From: an uncultured Oscillibacter sp.
GTDB taxonomy: Bacteria; Bacillota; Clostridia; Oscillospirales; Oscillospiraceae
Length of the DNA: 64,000 nt
Direction of reading: 5' to 3'
Assembly: GCA_910587705.1 (NCBI GenBank)
Contig: CAJUMX010000005.1
Span: forward strand, 120,773-184,772
Position 1 is the first letter of the stretch; each line of letters opens with the position of its first letter. Under the pieces are notes generated by a model. The model had not been told where the DNA came from, made no database searches, and saw only the letters and a list, made by a program, of their open reading frames with translations. A program made the translations under genes and the position numbers. Below, piece by piece: positions 51,891-59,535 of this stretch.

Positions 51891-52472
51891 TTAATCGATG
51901 TTTGTCACTGTGTAACCGCCGCAGCGCTCCACGGCCTGTTTCAGCGCCTCATCCCCCGGATCGCGGTCCAGGTAGACCTCCGTGAACTCCGGGCGGAACC
52001 GGACCTCCGCCACTCCCGGCAGGGCGGCGAGGGCGGCGGAAATCTTCTCTCGGCAGCGGTCACAGCCGATGCCGTCGATGTACAAAACCTTATAATCCAG
52101 CCGCTGGAGCTTGAAGATGACGGGCCGGGTTCCGTCGGAACAGCAGGTGATCATCTCCCGCTCGTCCTTCATCCAGCCCCGCATAATGCTCCCACCCTGG
52201 AGGGCTGCGTAAATATAGCGGCTGAGAGCGTCCCACGCCTCGGAGCAGTGGGGAACCCCGGCGGACCCGGCGACGCCCTCCGCGGCCCCGGCTGCCAGCG
52301 TCCCCGTTCCCATGCGCCAGAAGTCATCCGCCTGTCCATAGCGTTCAAATACGTACTCGTCCCCCACCCGGTAGCAGGGGCAGGGCCCGGCCTCCGGGTC
52401 CGCACAGTACTGGGCCTGGAGCTCCGGATAGAGCTTCTTGTCCAGAACGGTCATTTTGCACTTGTGCTGCAT
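51891..52472 (-). CDS. TIGR04076-family domain fused to a heavy-metal-associated domain
   Basis: A 193-residue protein. Residues 1-120 match the TIGR04076 pattern: KMTVLDKKLYPEL, GPCPCYRVGDEYVF, CSEAWDALSRYIYAALQGG, WMKDEREMITCCSDGTRPVIFKL. Residues 125-193 form an HMA-type fold, with YIDGIGCDRCREKISAALAALPGV carrying a CxxC metal site. TIGR04076 proteins are cysteine-rich and uncharacterised; the fusion suggests metal handling. It follows the nitroreductase gene by 15 bases. Confidence 0.8.
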   Translation of the reverse strand: MQHKCKMTVLDKKLYPELQAQYCADPEAGPCPCYRVGDEYVFERYGQADDFWRMGTGTLAAGAAEGVAGSAGVPHCSEAWDALSRYIYAALQGGSIMRGWMKDEREMITCCSDGTRPVIFKLQRLDYKVLYIDGIGCDRCREKISAALAALPGVAEVRFRPEFTEVYLDRDPGDEALKQAVERCGGYTVTNID

Positions 52473-52487
52473 TCCAAGCCCCTCCGC

Positions 52488-53015
52488 TTATTTAATATAG
52501 TATACCCGGCCTTCTTTCCGCGCCGCCGCCTTGGGCGGCTCCCCTTCGGCGTAGCCCAGGGCGCAATGGCCGATTCCCTCATATTCCTCCTCAATGCCCA
52601 GGGATTTCAGCAGCTCCTTTCCCCAGGGCGTTTCAAACTCCTCCTTCGCCCGGTGAATCCAGCAGCTGCCCACTCCCAAGGCATGGGCGGCCAGCATCAG
52701 GTTTTCCATCACTACGCTGCCGTCGTAGACCCGGTTGGGCCAGTCCTTCTTGGCCAGCACGATCAGCATGGCAGGCGCGCCGTAGAAGGGGTCGAAGCCC
52801 GCCTCCCAGCCGCCAATTTCACAGTTCATCTGAACGATTTTGTCCCGGAGCGCCTGATCGGTCACCTGGATGATCATGGTGTTTTGCTGGCCCTTCCCGC
52901 TGGGGGCGTAAAGGCCCGCCTCGATAATCTGGTCCAGAATCTCCTGGGGCACCATGTCCGCCTTGTATTTGCGGACGCTTCTCCTACTCTTCATCTGCTC
53001 CAGCATGTTCTCCAT
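52488..53015 (-). CDS. Nitroreductase-family flavoprotein
   Basis: A 175-residue FMN protein: RRSVRKYKADMVPQEILDQI (family start), APSGKGQQNTMIIQV (FMN phosphate), SVVMENLMLAAHALGVGSCWI and GIGHCALGYAEGEPP. Members reduce nitro compounds, quinones or enones with NAD(P)H. Its short size suits the small Clostridial group. It is the first of two genes with the TIGR04076-HMA protein. Confidence 0.9.
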   Translation of the reverse strand: MENMLEQMKSRRSVRKYKADMVPQEILDQIIEAGLYAPSGKGQQNTMIIQVTDQALRDKIVQMNCEIGGWEAGFDPFYGAPAMLIVLAKKDWPNRVYDGSVVMENLMLAAHALGVGSCWIHRAKEEFETPWGKELLKSLGIEEEYEGIGHCALGYAEGEPPKAAARKEGRVYYIK

Positions 53016-53090
53016 TACCGGGTCCTCCTTTATTTGTGGAAATCATGGCTCTCATGGTAGCACATTCCACCGGGAAAGTCCATACGGGAT

Positions 53091-53159
53091 TGTCTCCTGG
53101 GCATATCCGCAATGTTATCAAAAGGGGGGATACGTCGCGGGGAAAGGGGCTCTGTCCCG
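53091..53159 (+). repeat. Dispersed ~70 bp repeat, copy B
   Basis: TGTCTCCTGGGCATATCC, AATGTTATCAAAA, purine-rich part, GCGGGGAAAGGGGCTCTGTC then CCG. It matches copy A at 34041-34113 in order and in most positions. It lies upstream of the DUF2461 promoter, as copy A lies upstream of the rnj promoter. Confidence 0.7.
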
Positions 53160-53229
53160 CCATGTTTTTCGGAGCCGCCCATCGTTCATCAGACGGGCAG
53201 GACATTCCCCCATCCATCCATTCCGGCCC

Positions 53230-53258
53230 TTGCCAGGAGGTGGATTTTGTGGTATACT
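53230..53258 (+). promoter_or_regulatory. Sigma-A promoter for the DUF2461 gene
   Basis: TTGCCA, 17 bp, TATACT. Confidence 0.8.
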
Positions 53259-53294
53259 GCCCTCGATTTTTCATCGCGGCAAAGGAGGCAGTCC

Positions 53295-53990
53295 ATGTTT
53301 ACCGGCTTCACCGACGAGACGGTGGATTTCATGTGGGGCATCCGCTTCAACAACGAGCGGACCTGGTTTGAGGCCCATAAGGAGATTTACCTGAATCACT
53401 TTTACCGTCCCATGCAGGCCCTGGGGGCGGAAATCTACGACTTTATCCGGAACAAGCGCCCGGACTACGACCTGATTCACAAGGTCACCCGCATCTACCG
53501 GGACGCCCGCCGTCTCCATGGCCGGGGGCCTTATAAGGAGAGCCTGTGGTTTTCTGTGGAGGAGCCCGCGGAACAGTGGACGGCCAAGCCCACCTTTTGG
53601 TTTGAGCTGATGCCGGAGAGCTGGACCTACGGCATGGGCTACTACATGCCCAAGGCCCTGACTATGGCAAAGCTCCGAGCCCGGCTGGACCGGGACCCCA
53701 AGCCCATGGAGGCCCTGACCCGAGCCCTGGGGAAGCAGGAGGAATTCCGGCTGGAGACGGAGGCCTATAAGCGGCCTAAGGGCCCGGCTCCCTCGGCGGC
53801 GCTGGAGCCCTGGTATCAGGCGAAGTCCTTTGTGATCTGCCACGAGGAGAAGCTGACGGAGGACCTGTTCTCCCGGGCGATTGTGGACCGACTGAAGCGG
53901 GGGTATGAATTCCTGCTCCCCTATTACGATTACTTCCTGACGCTGGACGCCGACCCGGACCCCCGGGAGGCCGGGGAAAAAACGCCTTGA
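53295..53990 (+). CDS. DUF2461 (TIGR02453) family protein
   Basis: A 231-residue protein with FMWGIRFNNERTWFEAHKEIY at the start (family FLxxLxxNNxRxWFxxHK), RIYRDARRLHGRGPYKESLW (D-x-R-F/R...G-PYK) and YYMPKALTMAKLRARL. Function unknown. AAAGGAGG precedes ATG 53295; the frame stays open upstream through repeat B and is not used. The -35 of the antitoxin RNA overlaps its stop codon. Confidence 0.87.
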   Translation: MFTGFTDETVDFMWGIRFNNERTWFEAHKEIYLNHFYRPMQALGAEIYDFIRNKRPDYDLIHKVTRIYRDARRLHGRGPYKESLWFSVEEPAEQWTAKPTFWFELMPESWTYGMGYYMPKALTMAKLRARLDRDPKPMEALTRALGKQEEFRLETEAYKRPKGPAPSAALEPWYQAKSFVICHEEKLTEDLFSRAIVDRLKRGYEFLLPYYDYFLTLDADPDPREAGEKTP

Positions 53991-54015
53991 CAAGTCTGCC
54001 CGGAAAGCTTATACT
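53987..54015 (+). promoter_or_regulatory. Promoter of the antisense (antitoxin) RNA
   Basis: TTGACA, 17 bp, TATACT; nearly consensus, stronger than the toxin-side promoter. The -35 includes the DUF2461 stop codon. Confidence 0.8.
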
Positions 54016-54021
54016 GAAAAT

Positions 54022-54116
54022 AGAAAAAGGCGCTGCCGGCAAACGGTTCGCCCTCTGCTAGTTACCGAAAAAGAGTAACCGCCGCGCTGTGGGGACAGGG
54101 GCGGTTACTTCTTTTT
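54022..54116 (+). ncRNA. Antitoxin RNA of a type I toxin-antitoxin pair
   Basis: Predicted from a promoter at 53987-54015 and the bidirectional terminator at 54074-54109, giving about 95 nt. Its 3' half is complementary to the 3' end of the toxin message (about 54067-54116), including the last codons and terminator, as in the TxpA/RatA arrangement of Bacillus. No ORF with a ribosome site lies in it. Confidence 0.65.
54074..54109. terminator. Bidirectional terminator shared by toxin mRNA and antitoxin RNA
   Basis: AGTAACCGCC (54074-54083) pairs with GGCGGTTACT (54100-54109). TCTTTTT follows on the + strand and CTTTTT on the minus strand. Confidence 0.9.
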
Positions 54117-54188
54117 GTAGACCTGAACGAACAGGCTGCAAATGCCGATGATGACCATGCAAAGCTGTAACACTTCGGATGTACTCAC
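54105..54188 (-). CDS. Small hydrophobic toxin peptide (TxpA/holin-like toxin type)
   Basis: A 27-residue ORF from GTG 54188: MSTSEVLQLCMVIIGICSLF then VQVYKKK. A short polar N terminus, one membrane span and a Lys-rich end are the pattern of Firmicute type I toxins (putative holin-like toxin, Fst/TxpA). GAGGGGGG lies about eight bases before the GTG. A plausible promoter, TTGCTT-17-TAAGGT (about 54266-54302, minus), would give a ~80-nt leader. Confidence rests on the peptide pattern plus the antisense RNA arrangement. Confidence 0.7.
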   Translation of the reverse strand: MSTSEVLQLCMVIIGICSLFVQVYKKK

Positions 54189-54342
54189 TGAGCAGCCCCC
54201 CTCTCTCAAGATCAGGAGGCAAGAAGCTGCCCCCTGTCGAGAGGGCGAACGCTGCCGACAGCGTCAATTTACCTTATCACGTCTTGCGACAAAAAGCAAC
54301 GGATTTCCCTAATTTTACTAACAAATAAAGGAGAACAATCCC

Positions 54343-54942
54343 ATGAAAGCCTGTCCCGACCGGGCGGCAGCCCTGGCGCTGCTGCGCAAGTACAACACCG
54401 AGCCCTTCCACCTCCAGCACGCCCTGACCGTCGAGGCCGTCATGGGCTGGTACGCCCAGAACCTGGGCTATGAGGACGAGGCGGAATTCTGGTCCGCCGT
54501 GGGCCTCCTCCACGATGTGGACTTTGAAAAATGGCCCGAGGAGCACTGCAAGAAGGCCCCGGAGCTGCTGGCAGAAATCGGCTGTTCCGAGGAGCTCATC
54601 CACGCCGTTTGCAGCCACGGCTATGGCCTCTGCTCCGACGTGGAGCCCACCCATGAGATGGAAAAGGTCCTCTTCGCCGCCGACGAGCTGACGGGCCTCA
54701 TCGGCGCGGCGGCCCGGATGCGGCCCAGCAAGTCCTGCTCTGATATGGAGGTCGCCTCCCTCAAGAAGAAGTTCAAGGACAAGAAGTTTGCCGCCGGCTG
54801 CTCCCGGGAGGTCATCAAGGACGGCGCAGAGCGTTTGGGCTGGGAGCTGGAGACCTTGATGGACAAGACCCTCCAGGCCATGCGGGAGAGCGAGTCCCGG
54901 GTGGCGGAGGAATTGGCCTCCCTGAACGGAATCCCACAATAG
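54343..54942 (+). CDS. HD-domain hydrolase
   Basis: A 199-residue metal phosphohydrolase: FHLQHALTVEAVMGWYAQ (first His), GLLHDVDFEKWPE (the HD pair), HAVCSHGYGL and FAADELTGLI (distal His/Asp). The substrate is unknown; such proteins act on nucleotides or cyclic dinucleotides. Its Lys/Cys-rich C-terminal half (KKKFKDKKFAAGCSREV) follows a common Clostridial HD subgroup. Single gene, closed by a terminator shared with the helicase. Confidence 0.87.
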   Translation: MKACPDRAAALALLRKYNTEPFHLQHALTVEAVMGWYAQNLGYEDEAEFWSAVGLLHDVDFEKWPEEHCKKAPELLAEIGCSEELIHAVCSHGYGLCSDVEPTHEMEKVLFAADELTGLIGAAARMRPSKSCSDMEVASLKKKFKDKKFAAGCSREVIKDGAERLGWELETLMDKTLQAMRESESRVAEELASLNGIPQ

Positions 54943-54949
54943 AACCAAA

Positions 54950-54980
54950 AAGAGCGCCGGGGCAACGCCCCGGCGCTCTT
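54950..54980. terminator. Bidirectional terminator between HD gene and helicase
   Basis: AAGAGCGCCGGGGC-AAC-GCCCCGGCGCTCTT, a 14 bp perfect stem between convergent genes. Confidence 0.92.
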
Positions 54981-54998
54981 ATCTTCCTTTGACCGGAA

Positions 54999-56156
54999 TC
55001 ACTCGATGACCTCCAGCGTTCCGTTCTCCCCGAACTTGACAGAGACAATCTCGTTCCGGGTCTTTTGGGCGATGTCGTCAATCCGCATTTTGGACGGGTA
55101 ATCCGCGATAAGGCTCACGGCCACGCCCTGACGCTTTGCCCGGCCGGTGCGGCCGATGCGGTGAACATAATCCTGATTTTCGTCCGGCACGTCGCAGTTG
55201 AACACGATGTCCACGTCGTCCACGTCGATGCCGCGGGCGGCCACGTCAGTGGACACAAACACCCGGAGCTTCCCGTCCCGGAAACGATTCATCACCTGCT
55301 CCCGCCGCCGCTGGGGAATGTCGCCATGGATACACTCCGCGTCGATGCCCCGCATTTGGAGGAACTTGCAGATGCGCTCCGTGGAGCCCTTGGTATTGCA
55401 GAAGGCCATGCAGCGGTCGAAGCCCGTCTCCTCCAAAATCCTGGCGATGACGTCGGCCTTTTCGTTTTGGGCTACGTCCATGCGGAACTGCTTGATGTCC
55501 GGCTTGTTCTGCTCGTCCTCCCGGACGGTGATCTCCACCGCGTCCCGCTGGTAGACCCAGGCGATGTCCATGACCTCCCGGGAGATGGTGGCGGAGAAAA
55601 GCCCCAAATTCTTCCGCTTGTTCATCTTGTCCAGCAGTCGGGTCACGTCGTGAATAAAGCCCATGTCCAGCATCCGGTCTGCCTCGTCCAGCACCACGGT
55701 CTGGGCGCTGTCCACCCGGACGGTCCGGCGCTTCATGTGGTCGCTGAGCCGTCCCGGTGTGGCCACCACGATTTGGGGCCGCTTTTTCAGCGCGTCGATC
55801 TGCTTCCCGATGGGCTGGCCGCCGTAGAGGCAGACACAGCGGACCCCGGGACGGAAGGCGGCGATGTCCCGCAGCTCGTCGGTGATCTGAATGGCCAGCT
55901 CCCGGGTGGGGGCCAGGATGACGGCTTGAACGGCGTCGTCCTCCGGGTCAATGTGTTCGATGATGGGGATGCCGTAGGCAAAGGTTTTGCCGGTGCCGGT
56001 GGGGGCCTTGGCGATGACGTCCTGCCAGTCCATCATGGGGGGAATGCAGCCCGCCTGGACGGGGGTGGTGAGCTCCAGTTCCCGCCGCTGGATGGCCCGC
56101 AGAATCTCCGGCGACAGCCCCAAACTGTCAAACCGGACGCCTTCAGTATATTCCAT
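54999..56156 (-). CDS. DEAD-box RNA helicase
   Basis: A 385-residue helicase with Q-motif (FDSLGLSPEIL...TTPVQ), motif I APTGTGKT, Ia PTRELAIQ, II DEAD (VLDEADRMLDMGF), III SAT, and VI HRIGRTGR. It ends after the second RecA domain and lacks the RNA-binding tail of CshA/DbpA, so its target specificity is open. Likely acts in ribosome assembly or RNA decay together with RNase J. Confidence 0.93.
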   Translation of the reverse strand: MEYTEGVRFDSLGLSPEILRAIQRRELELTTPVQAGCIPPMMDWQDVIAKAPTGTGKTFAYGIPIIEHIDPEDDAVQAVILAPTRELAIQITDELRDIAAFRPGVRCVCLYGGQPIGKQIDALKKRPQIVVATPGRLSDHMKRRTVRVDSAQTVVLDEADRMLDMGFIHDVTRLLDKMNKRKNLGLFSATISREVMDIAWVYQRDAVEITVREDEQNKPDIKQFRMDVAQNEKADVIARILEETGFDRCMAFCNTKGSTERICKFLQMRGIDAECIHGDIPQRRREQVMNRFRDGKLRVFVSTDVAARGIDVDDVDIVFNCDVPDENQDYVHRIGRTGRAKRQGVAVSLIADYPSKMRIDDIAQKTRNEIVSVKFGENGTLEVIE

Positions 56157-56217
56157 AAAAATTTCCTCTTTTCACGTAATGGGGCGTATGGTAAAATAAG
56201 TGCAGATTTTCAAATAT

Positions 56218-56246
56218 ATTATACCGAAAAAGAAGCCGCTTGTAAA
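56218..56246 (-). promoter_or_regulatory. Sigma-A promoter for the DEAD-box helicase
   Basis: Minus strand TTTACA (56246-56241), 17 bp, TATAAT (56223-56218). The rest of 56247-56447 is AT-rich with no further feature recognised. Confidence 0.85.
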
Positions 56247-56447
56247 GCGGTCCGGCCTTACAAGTCCTCTGTTTTGGAGAATTTAAAACTTTAATCAATT
56301 AAAATCTACGGAATCCACCAAATTATACAAGGAAATCCGAAGAAATTTAAGTAAAATTGTGTATTGTGAACCCAACTAGTCCGTTTTTTTATGCTAAAGT
56401 AAAGCTGGAAGATGAACAGGGTAAAAGTCAATAGGGGGGTGTCGAAC

Positions 56448-56663
56448 GTGGATGAGATGGAGTATGTACGTATTCTTCGTGATTTGCGCGAAGACGCCGA
56501 CAGAACACAGTCACAGATCGCCGAGGTTTTGGGAACATCCCAGACCATGTACGCACGCTATGAGCGGGGCGCCAATGAGCTGCCCATCCATCACCTGATC
56601 ACATTAAGTAAGTATTACGGTGTCAGCACGGACTATCTGCTGGGACTCAGCAAGGAACGATGA
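56448..56663 (+). CDS. XRE-family transcriptional regulator
   Basis: A 71-residue single-domain helix-turn-helix: LREDADRTQSQIAEVLGTSQTMYARYERGANELPIHHLITLS then GVSTDYLLGLS. GTG 56448 is taken as the start because AGGGGGG lies about eight bases upstream; ATG 56412 and ATG 56457 are alternatives. Monocistronic with a strong terminator. No repeat in its own promoter was recognised, so targets are unknown. Confidence 0.85.
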   Translation: MDEMEYVRILRDLREDADRTQSQIAEVLGTSQTMYARYERGANELPIHHLITLSKYYGVSTDYLLGLSKER

Positions 56664-56699
56664 AGCACGGACAGGAAGGTCTCCTGTCCGTGCTTTTTT
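56664..56699 (+). terminator. Terminator of the XRE gene
   Basis: AGCACGGACAGGA / TCCTGTCCGTGC with a 5-base loop, then TTTTTT. Confidence 0.93.
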
Positions 56700-56727
56700 G
56701 AATGTTTTTCGAAATGAGGTATTCCTT

Positions 56728-56748
56728 GTAGGGCCATTTATGGCCTAC
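56728..56748. other. Short hairpin upstream of ptsH
   Basis: GTAGGGCCAT-TT-ATGGCCTAC (one bulged G). It resembles the GTAGGG-hairpin part of the tandem repeat at 28135-28300. It lies 49 bp before the ptsH -35; role unknown. Confidence 0.4.
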
Positions 56749-56796
56749 GATAGTAGATCGAACTCAAAACTCCCCCACGTTTACTTTAAATAGTGT

Positions 56797-56825
56797 TTGC
56801 AAATAGGGCGGAGACGTGGTATCCT
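56797..56825 (+). promoter_or_regulatory. Sigma-A promoter for ptsHI
   Basis: TTGCAA, 17 bp, TATCCT, about 55 bases before the ptsH ATG. Confidence 0.75.
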
Positions 56826-56889
56826 ATCCGTATAGCGCAGTCACGACGCCGGGCGCTCCGGCAACCATGATTAGAAAGGAAGCAGACTC

Positions 56890-57147
56890 ATGAAACAGTT
56901 TACTTATACCATTACCGACCCTGTGGGCATCCACGCCCGTCCTGCCGGCATGCTGGCGAAAGCCGCCAAGGCCCTGGACAGCACCGTTACCATCACCAAG
57001 GGCGAAAAATCCGCCGCCGCCACCAAGCTGATGGCCGTCATGGGCCTGGGCGTCAAAACCGGCGAAACCATCACCTTTACCATCGAGGGCGGAGACGAGG
57101 AAGCCAGCGCCGCCGCCATGGAGCAGTTCTGCAAGGACAACATGTAA
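56890..57147 (+). CDS. ptsH: Phosphocarrier protein HPr (lacks Ser46)
   Basis: An 85-residue HPr with the phosphorylatable His15 in GIHARPAG. The region of regulatory Ser46 reads SAAATKLMAVMGLGVK, placing Lys at position 46, so ATP-dependent phosphorylation by HPrK/P is not possible at this site. It still can pass phosphate from enzyme I, encoded next, to EII permeases. AAAGGAAG precedes the ATG. No EII gene is in the window. Confidence 0.93.
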   Translation: MKQFTYTITDPVGIHARPAGMLAKAAKALDSTVTITKGEKSAAATKLMAVMGLGVKTGETITFTIEGGDEEASAAAMEQFCKDNM

Positions 57148-57168
57148 GACGGCTGGGAGGGAACAGCT

Positions 57169-58803
57169 ATGCAAGTTGCGACCGGGAAATCCATACTAAA
57201 CGGCATTGCCATTGGCCCCCTGCGCATCTACAAGAAGGTGGAGACCCAGACCACCGTCTCTTCCACCCTCACTCCGGAGGAGGAGTACGCCCGCTTTGAC
57301 GCTGCCCGGCTCAAGGCCCAGGAGCAGCTAGGGACCCTGTATGAGAAGGCCCTGGAGGAGGTGGGAGAGGACAACGCCTCCATTTTTGAAATCCACCAGA
57401 TGATGCTGGACGACGACGACTACCTGGACGCGGTGAAGGGCATCCTCGAGACCCAGGGGGCTACGGCGGAATACGCCGTCTCCGCCACGGGAGAGAACTT
57501 CGCCGCCGCCTTCGCCGATATGGAGGACGAGTACATGCGGGCCCGGGCCGCCGACGTGAAGGACATCTCCCGCCGGGTGGTCAACGTCCTTCTGGGTGTG
57601 GGAGACGCGGAGATGATGGCCGACCAGCCCGCCATTTTGGTGGCGGACGACCTGACCCCCAGCGAGACCGTCCAGCTGGACAAGTCGAAGCTCCTGGGCT
57701 TCATCACCCGCCACGGCTCCTCCAACAGCCACACCGCCATTCTGGCTCGGACCATGAACATCCCCGCCCTGGTGGGGGTGGACTTCCAGGACGACTGGGA
57801 CGGGAAGCTGGCCGTCATCGACGGCTATAACCACTGCGTGTACATCGAGCCCGCGCCGGAGCTCCTCAGCGCCATGGAGGAGAAGCGGAGCAACGACCTC
57901 AAGCAGGAGGCCCTGCTCCAGAGCCTGAAGAAAAAGCCCAACATCACCCTGGACGGCAAAGAGATCAAGGTCTACGCCAATATCGGAAACGCCGGGGACG
58001 TGGGGCTGGTCCTCCAGAACGACGCCCAGGGCATCGGATTGTTCCGCAGCGAGTTCATTTACCTGGACTCCCAGGACTACCCCTCGGAGGACCAGCAGTT
58101 CATGCTCTACAAGCGGGTGGTGGAGACCATGGCCGGGAAAAAGGTCATCATCCGCACCCTGGACATCGGTGCCGACAAGCAGGCGGATTACTTCGAGCTG
58201 GACAAGGAGGAAAACCCCGCCCTTGGCTACCGGGCCATCCGCATCTGCCTGACCCGGAAGGAGGTCTTTAAGACCCAGCTCCGGGCCATCCTCCGGGCCA
58301 GCGCCTTTGGGACCGTGTCCGTCATGTTCCCCATGATCATCTCCGTGCGGGAGGTCCGGGACGCCAAGGAGCTTCTGGAGGAGTGCAAGGCGGAGCTCCA
58401 GGAGCGGGGCGTGGCCTTTGGCAAGGTGGAAATCGGCATCATGGTGGAGACCCCCGCCGCCGTGCTGCTGGCCGACGAGCTGGCCGAGGAGGTGGAGTTC
58501 TTCTCCCTGGGCACCAACGATCTGACCCAGTACACCCTGGCCATCGACCGGCAGAATCCCAAGCTGGATAATTTCTATGACCCCCATCACCCGGCGGTGC
58601 TGCGTATGATCAAGCACACCATCGAGGCGGGCCACCGCCACGGCTGCTGGGTGGGCATCTGCGGCGAGCTGGGGGCGGACCAGACCCTGACGGAGACCTT
58701 CCTCCGGTACGGTGTGGACGAACTAAGCGTCTCCCCCGCCGCCGTCCTGCCCCTGCGGAAGCTCATCCGCAGTCTGGACCTGAGCAAGGACCCGGAGACC
58801 TGA
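57169..58803 (+). CDS. ptsI: Phosphoenolpyruvate-protein phosphotransferase (enzyme I)
   Basis: A 544-residue enzyme I, slightly shorter than usual (about 575). Active-site His in HGSSNSHTAILARTMNIPALVG (His of SHTAI, about 190), PEP-binding GIGLFRSEFIYL, and SLGTNDLTQYTLAIDR near 450; GICGEL near the end holds the catalytic Cys. It takes phosphate from PEP and passes it to HPr; ptsH is 22 bases upstream. Confidence 0.96.
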   Translation: MQVATGKSILNGIAIGPLRIYKKVETQTTVSSTLTPEEEYARFDAARLKAQEQLGTLYEKALEEVGEDNASIFEIHQMMLDDDDYLDAVKGILETQGATAEYAVSATGENFAAAFADMEDEYMRARAADVKDISRRVVNVLLGVGDAEMMADQPAILVADDLTPSETVQLDKSKLLGFITRHGSSNSHTAILARTMNIPALVGVDFQDDWDGKLAVIDGYNHCVYIEPAPELLSAMEEKRSNDLKQEALLQSLKKKPNITLDGKEIKVYANIGNAGDVGLVLQNDAQGIGLFRSEFIYLDSQDYPSEDQQFMLYKRVVETMAGKKVIIRTLDIGADKQADYFELDKEENPALGYRAIRICLTRKEVFKTQLRAILRASAFGTVSVMFPMIISVREVRDAKELLEECKAELQERGVAFGKVEIGIMVETPAAVLLADELAEEVEFFSLGTNDLTQYTLAIDRQNPKLDNFYDPHHPAVLRMIKHTIEAGHRHGCWVGICGELGADQTLTETFLRYGVDELSVSPAAVLPLRKLIRSLDLSKDPET

Positions 58804-58813
58804 GAGAAAGAAC

Positions 58814-58845
58814 CAAGCGCCGGACGCGTATGCGTCCGGCGCTTG
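58814..58845. terminator. Terminator of ptsHI, possibly bidirectional
   Basis: CAAGCGCCGGACGC-GTAT-GCGTCCGGCGCTTG, 14 bp perfect stem between convergent genes; T-runs are weak on both sides. Confidence 0.85.
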
Positions 58846-58851
58846 TTCCGC

Positions 58852-59274
58852 TTACAGGTTTGCCTTGATTTTGGCGATGATCTCGTCGTACTCCGGCTGG
58901 GTGAGGAAAACCTTCTCCGGATTCATGGCGAAGGTGGAGGCCCATTCCGCCTGGTCCTTGTACTTGGGGACCAGATGGAAGTGCATGTGGCCGCTGGTGT
59001 CGCCATAGGCCCCGTAGTTGATTTTGTCGGGGTGGAAGGCGGCGTGGAGGGCCTTGGCCACCCGATTCACGTCGGCAAAGAAGGCGCTGCGCTCCGCGTC
59101 GGTGAGCTCCGTCATGTCACCGGCGTGCTCCTTATAGGCCACGATGCAGCGGCCGGGGTGGCTCTGCTCCTTGAAAAGCACCAGCACGCTGGCCTCCAGG
59201 TCGCAGACATAGATGCCGAAGCCGTCCAGCAGCTCCTGTTTCCGGGTGCAGTATCCGCAGTTTTGGTCTTTCAT
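58852..59274 (-). CDS. HIT-family nucleotide hydrolase/transferase
   Basis: A 140-residue protein with the histidine triad HMHFHLVPKY (about 94-103) and a zinc-type CGYC at its start, as in GalT-like/FHIT-type HIT proteins. Likely hydrolyses a nucleoside phosphoramidate or similar. ATG 59274 is the best start (AAAGGA 11 bases upstream). Its -10 TATAAT with TGC extension lies near 59310-59318 (minus). Confidence 0.88.
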   Translation of the reverse strand: MKDQNCGYCTRKQELLDGFGIYVCDLEASVLVLFKEQSHPGRCIVAYKEHAGDMTELTDAERSAFFADVNRVAKALHAAFHPDKINYGAYGDTSGHMHFHLVPKYKDQAEWASTFAMNPEKVFLTQPEYDEIIAKIKANL

Positions 59275-59460
59275 GAAGGGATCGATCCTTTCTGTTTGAA
59301 TTGCCTCATCATTATAGCACGTCCTCCGGAAACCTGGTACTGGGAATTTCAAATTTTTTCGCCTCCCGCCCCGCCGCCGGGACAGGGCGGCTCTCTCCGT
59401 TTTTTGGAAAAAGGCCCGGTCCACAGGCGGGAAGGGCCCCGGCTTTCGGCAAAAATGCCA

Positions 59461-59489
59461 TTGTAATTTTCCGGCCGCCGGGGTACAAT
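59461..59489 (+). promoter_or_regulatory. Sigma-A promoter for the ParB/BMP-like receptor operon
   Basis: TTGTAA, 17 bp, TACAAT, about 46 bases before the ATG. The rest of 59319-59460 shows nothing further. Confidence 0.8.
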
Positions 59490-59535
59490 AATCCCTTGAA
59501 AATACATGGATGAAAGGCGGAAGGGAGGACTTCGC

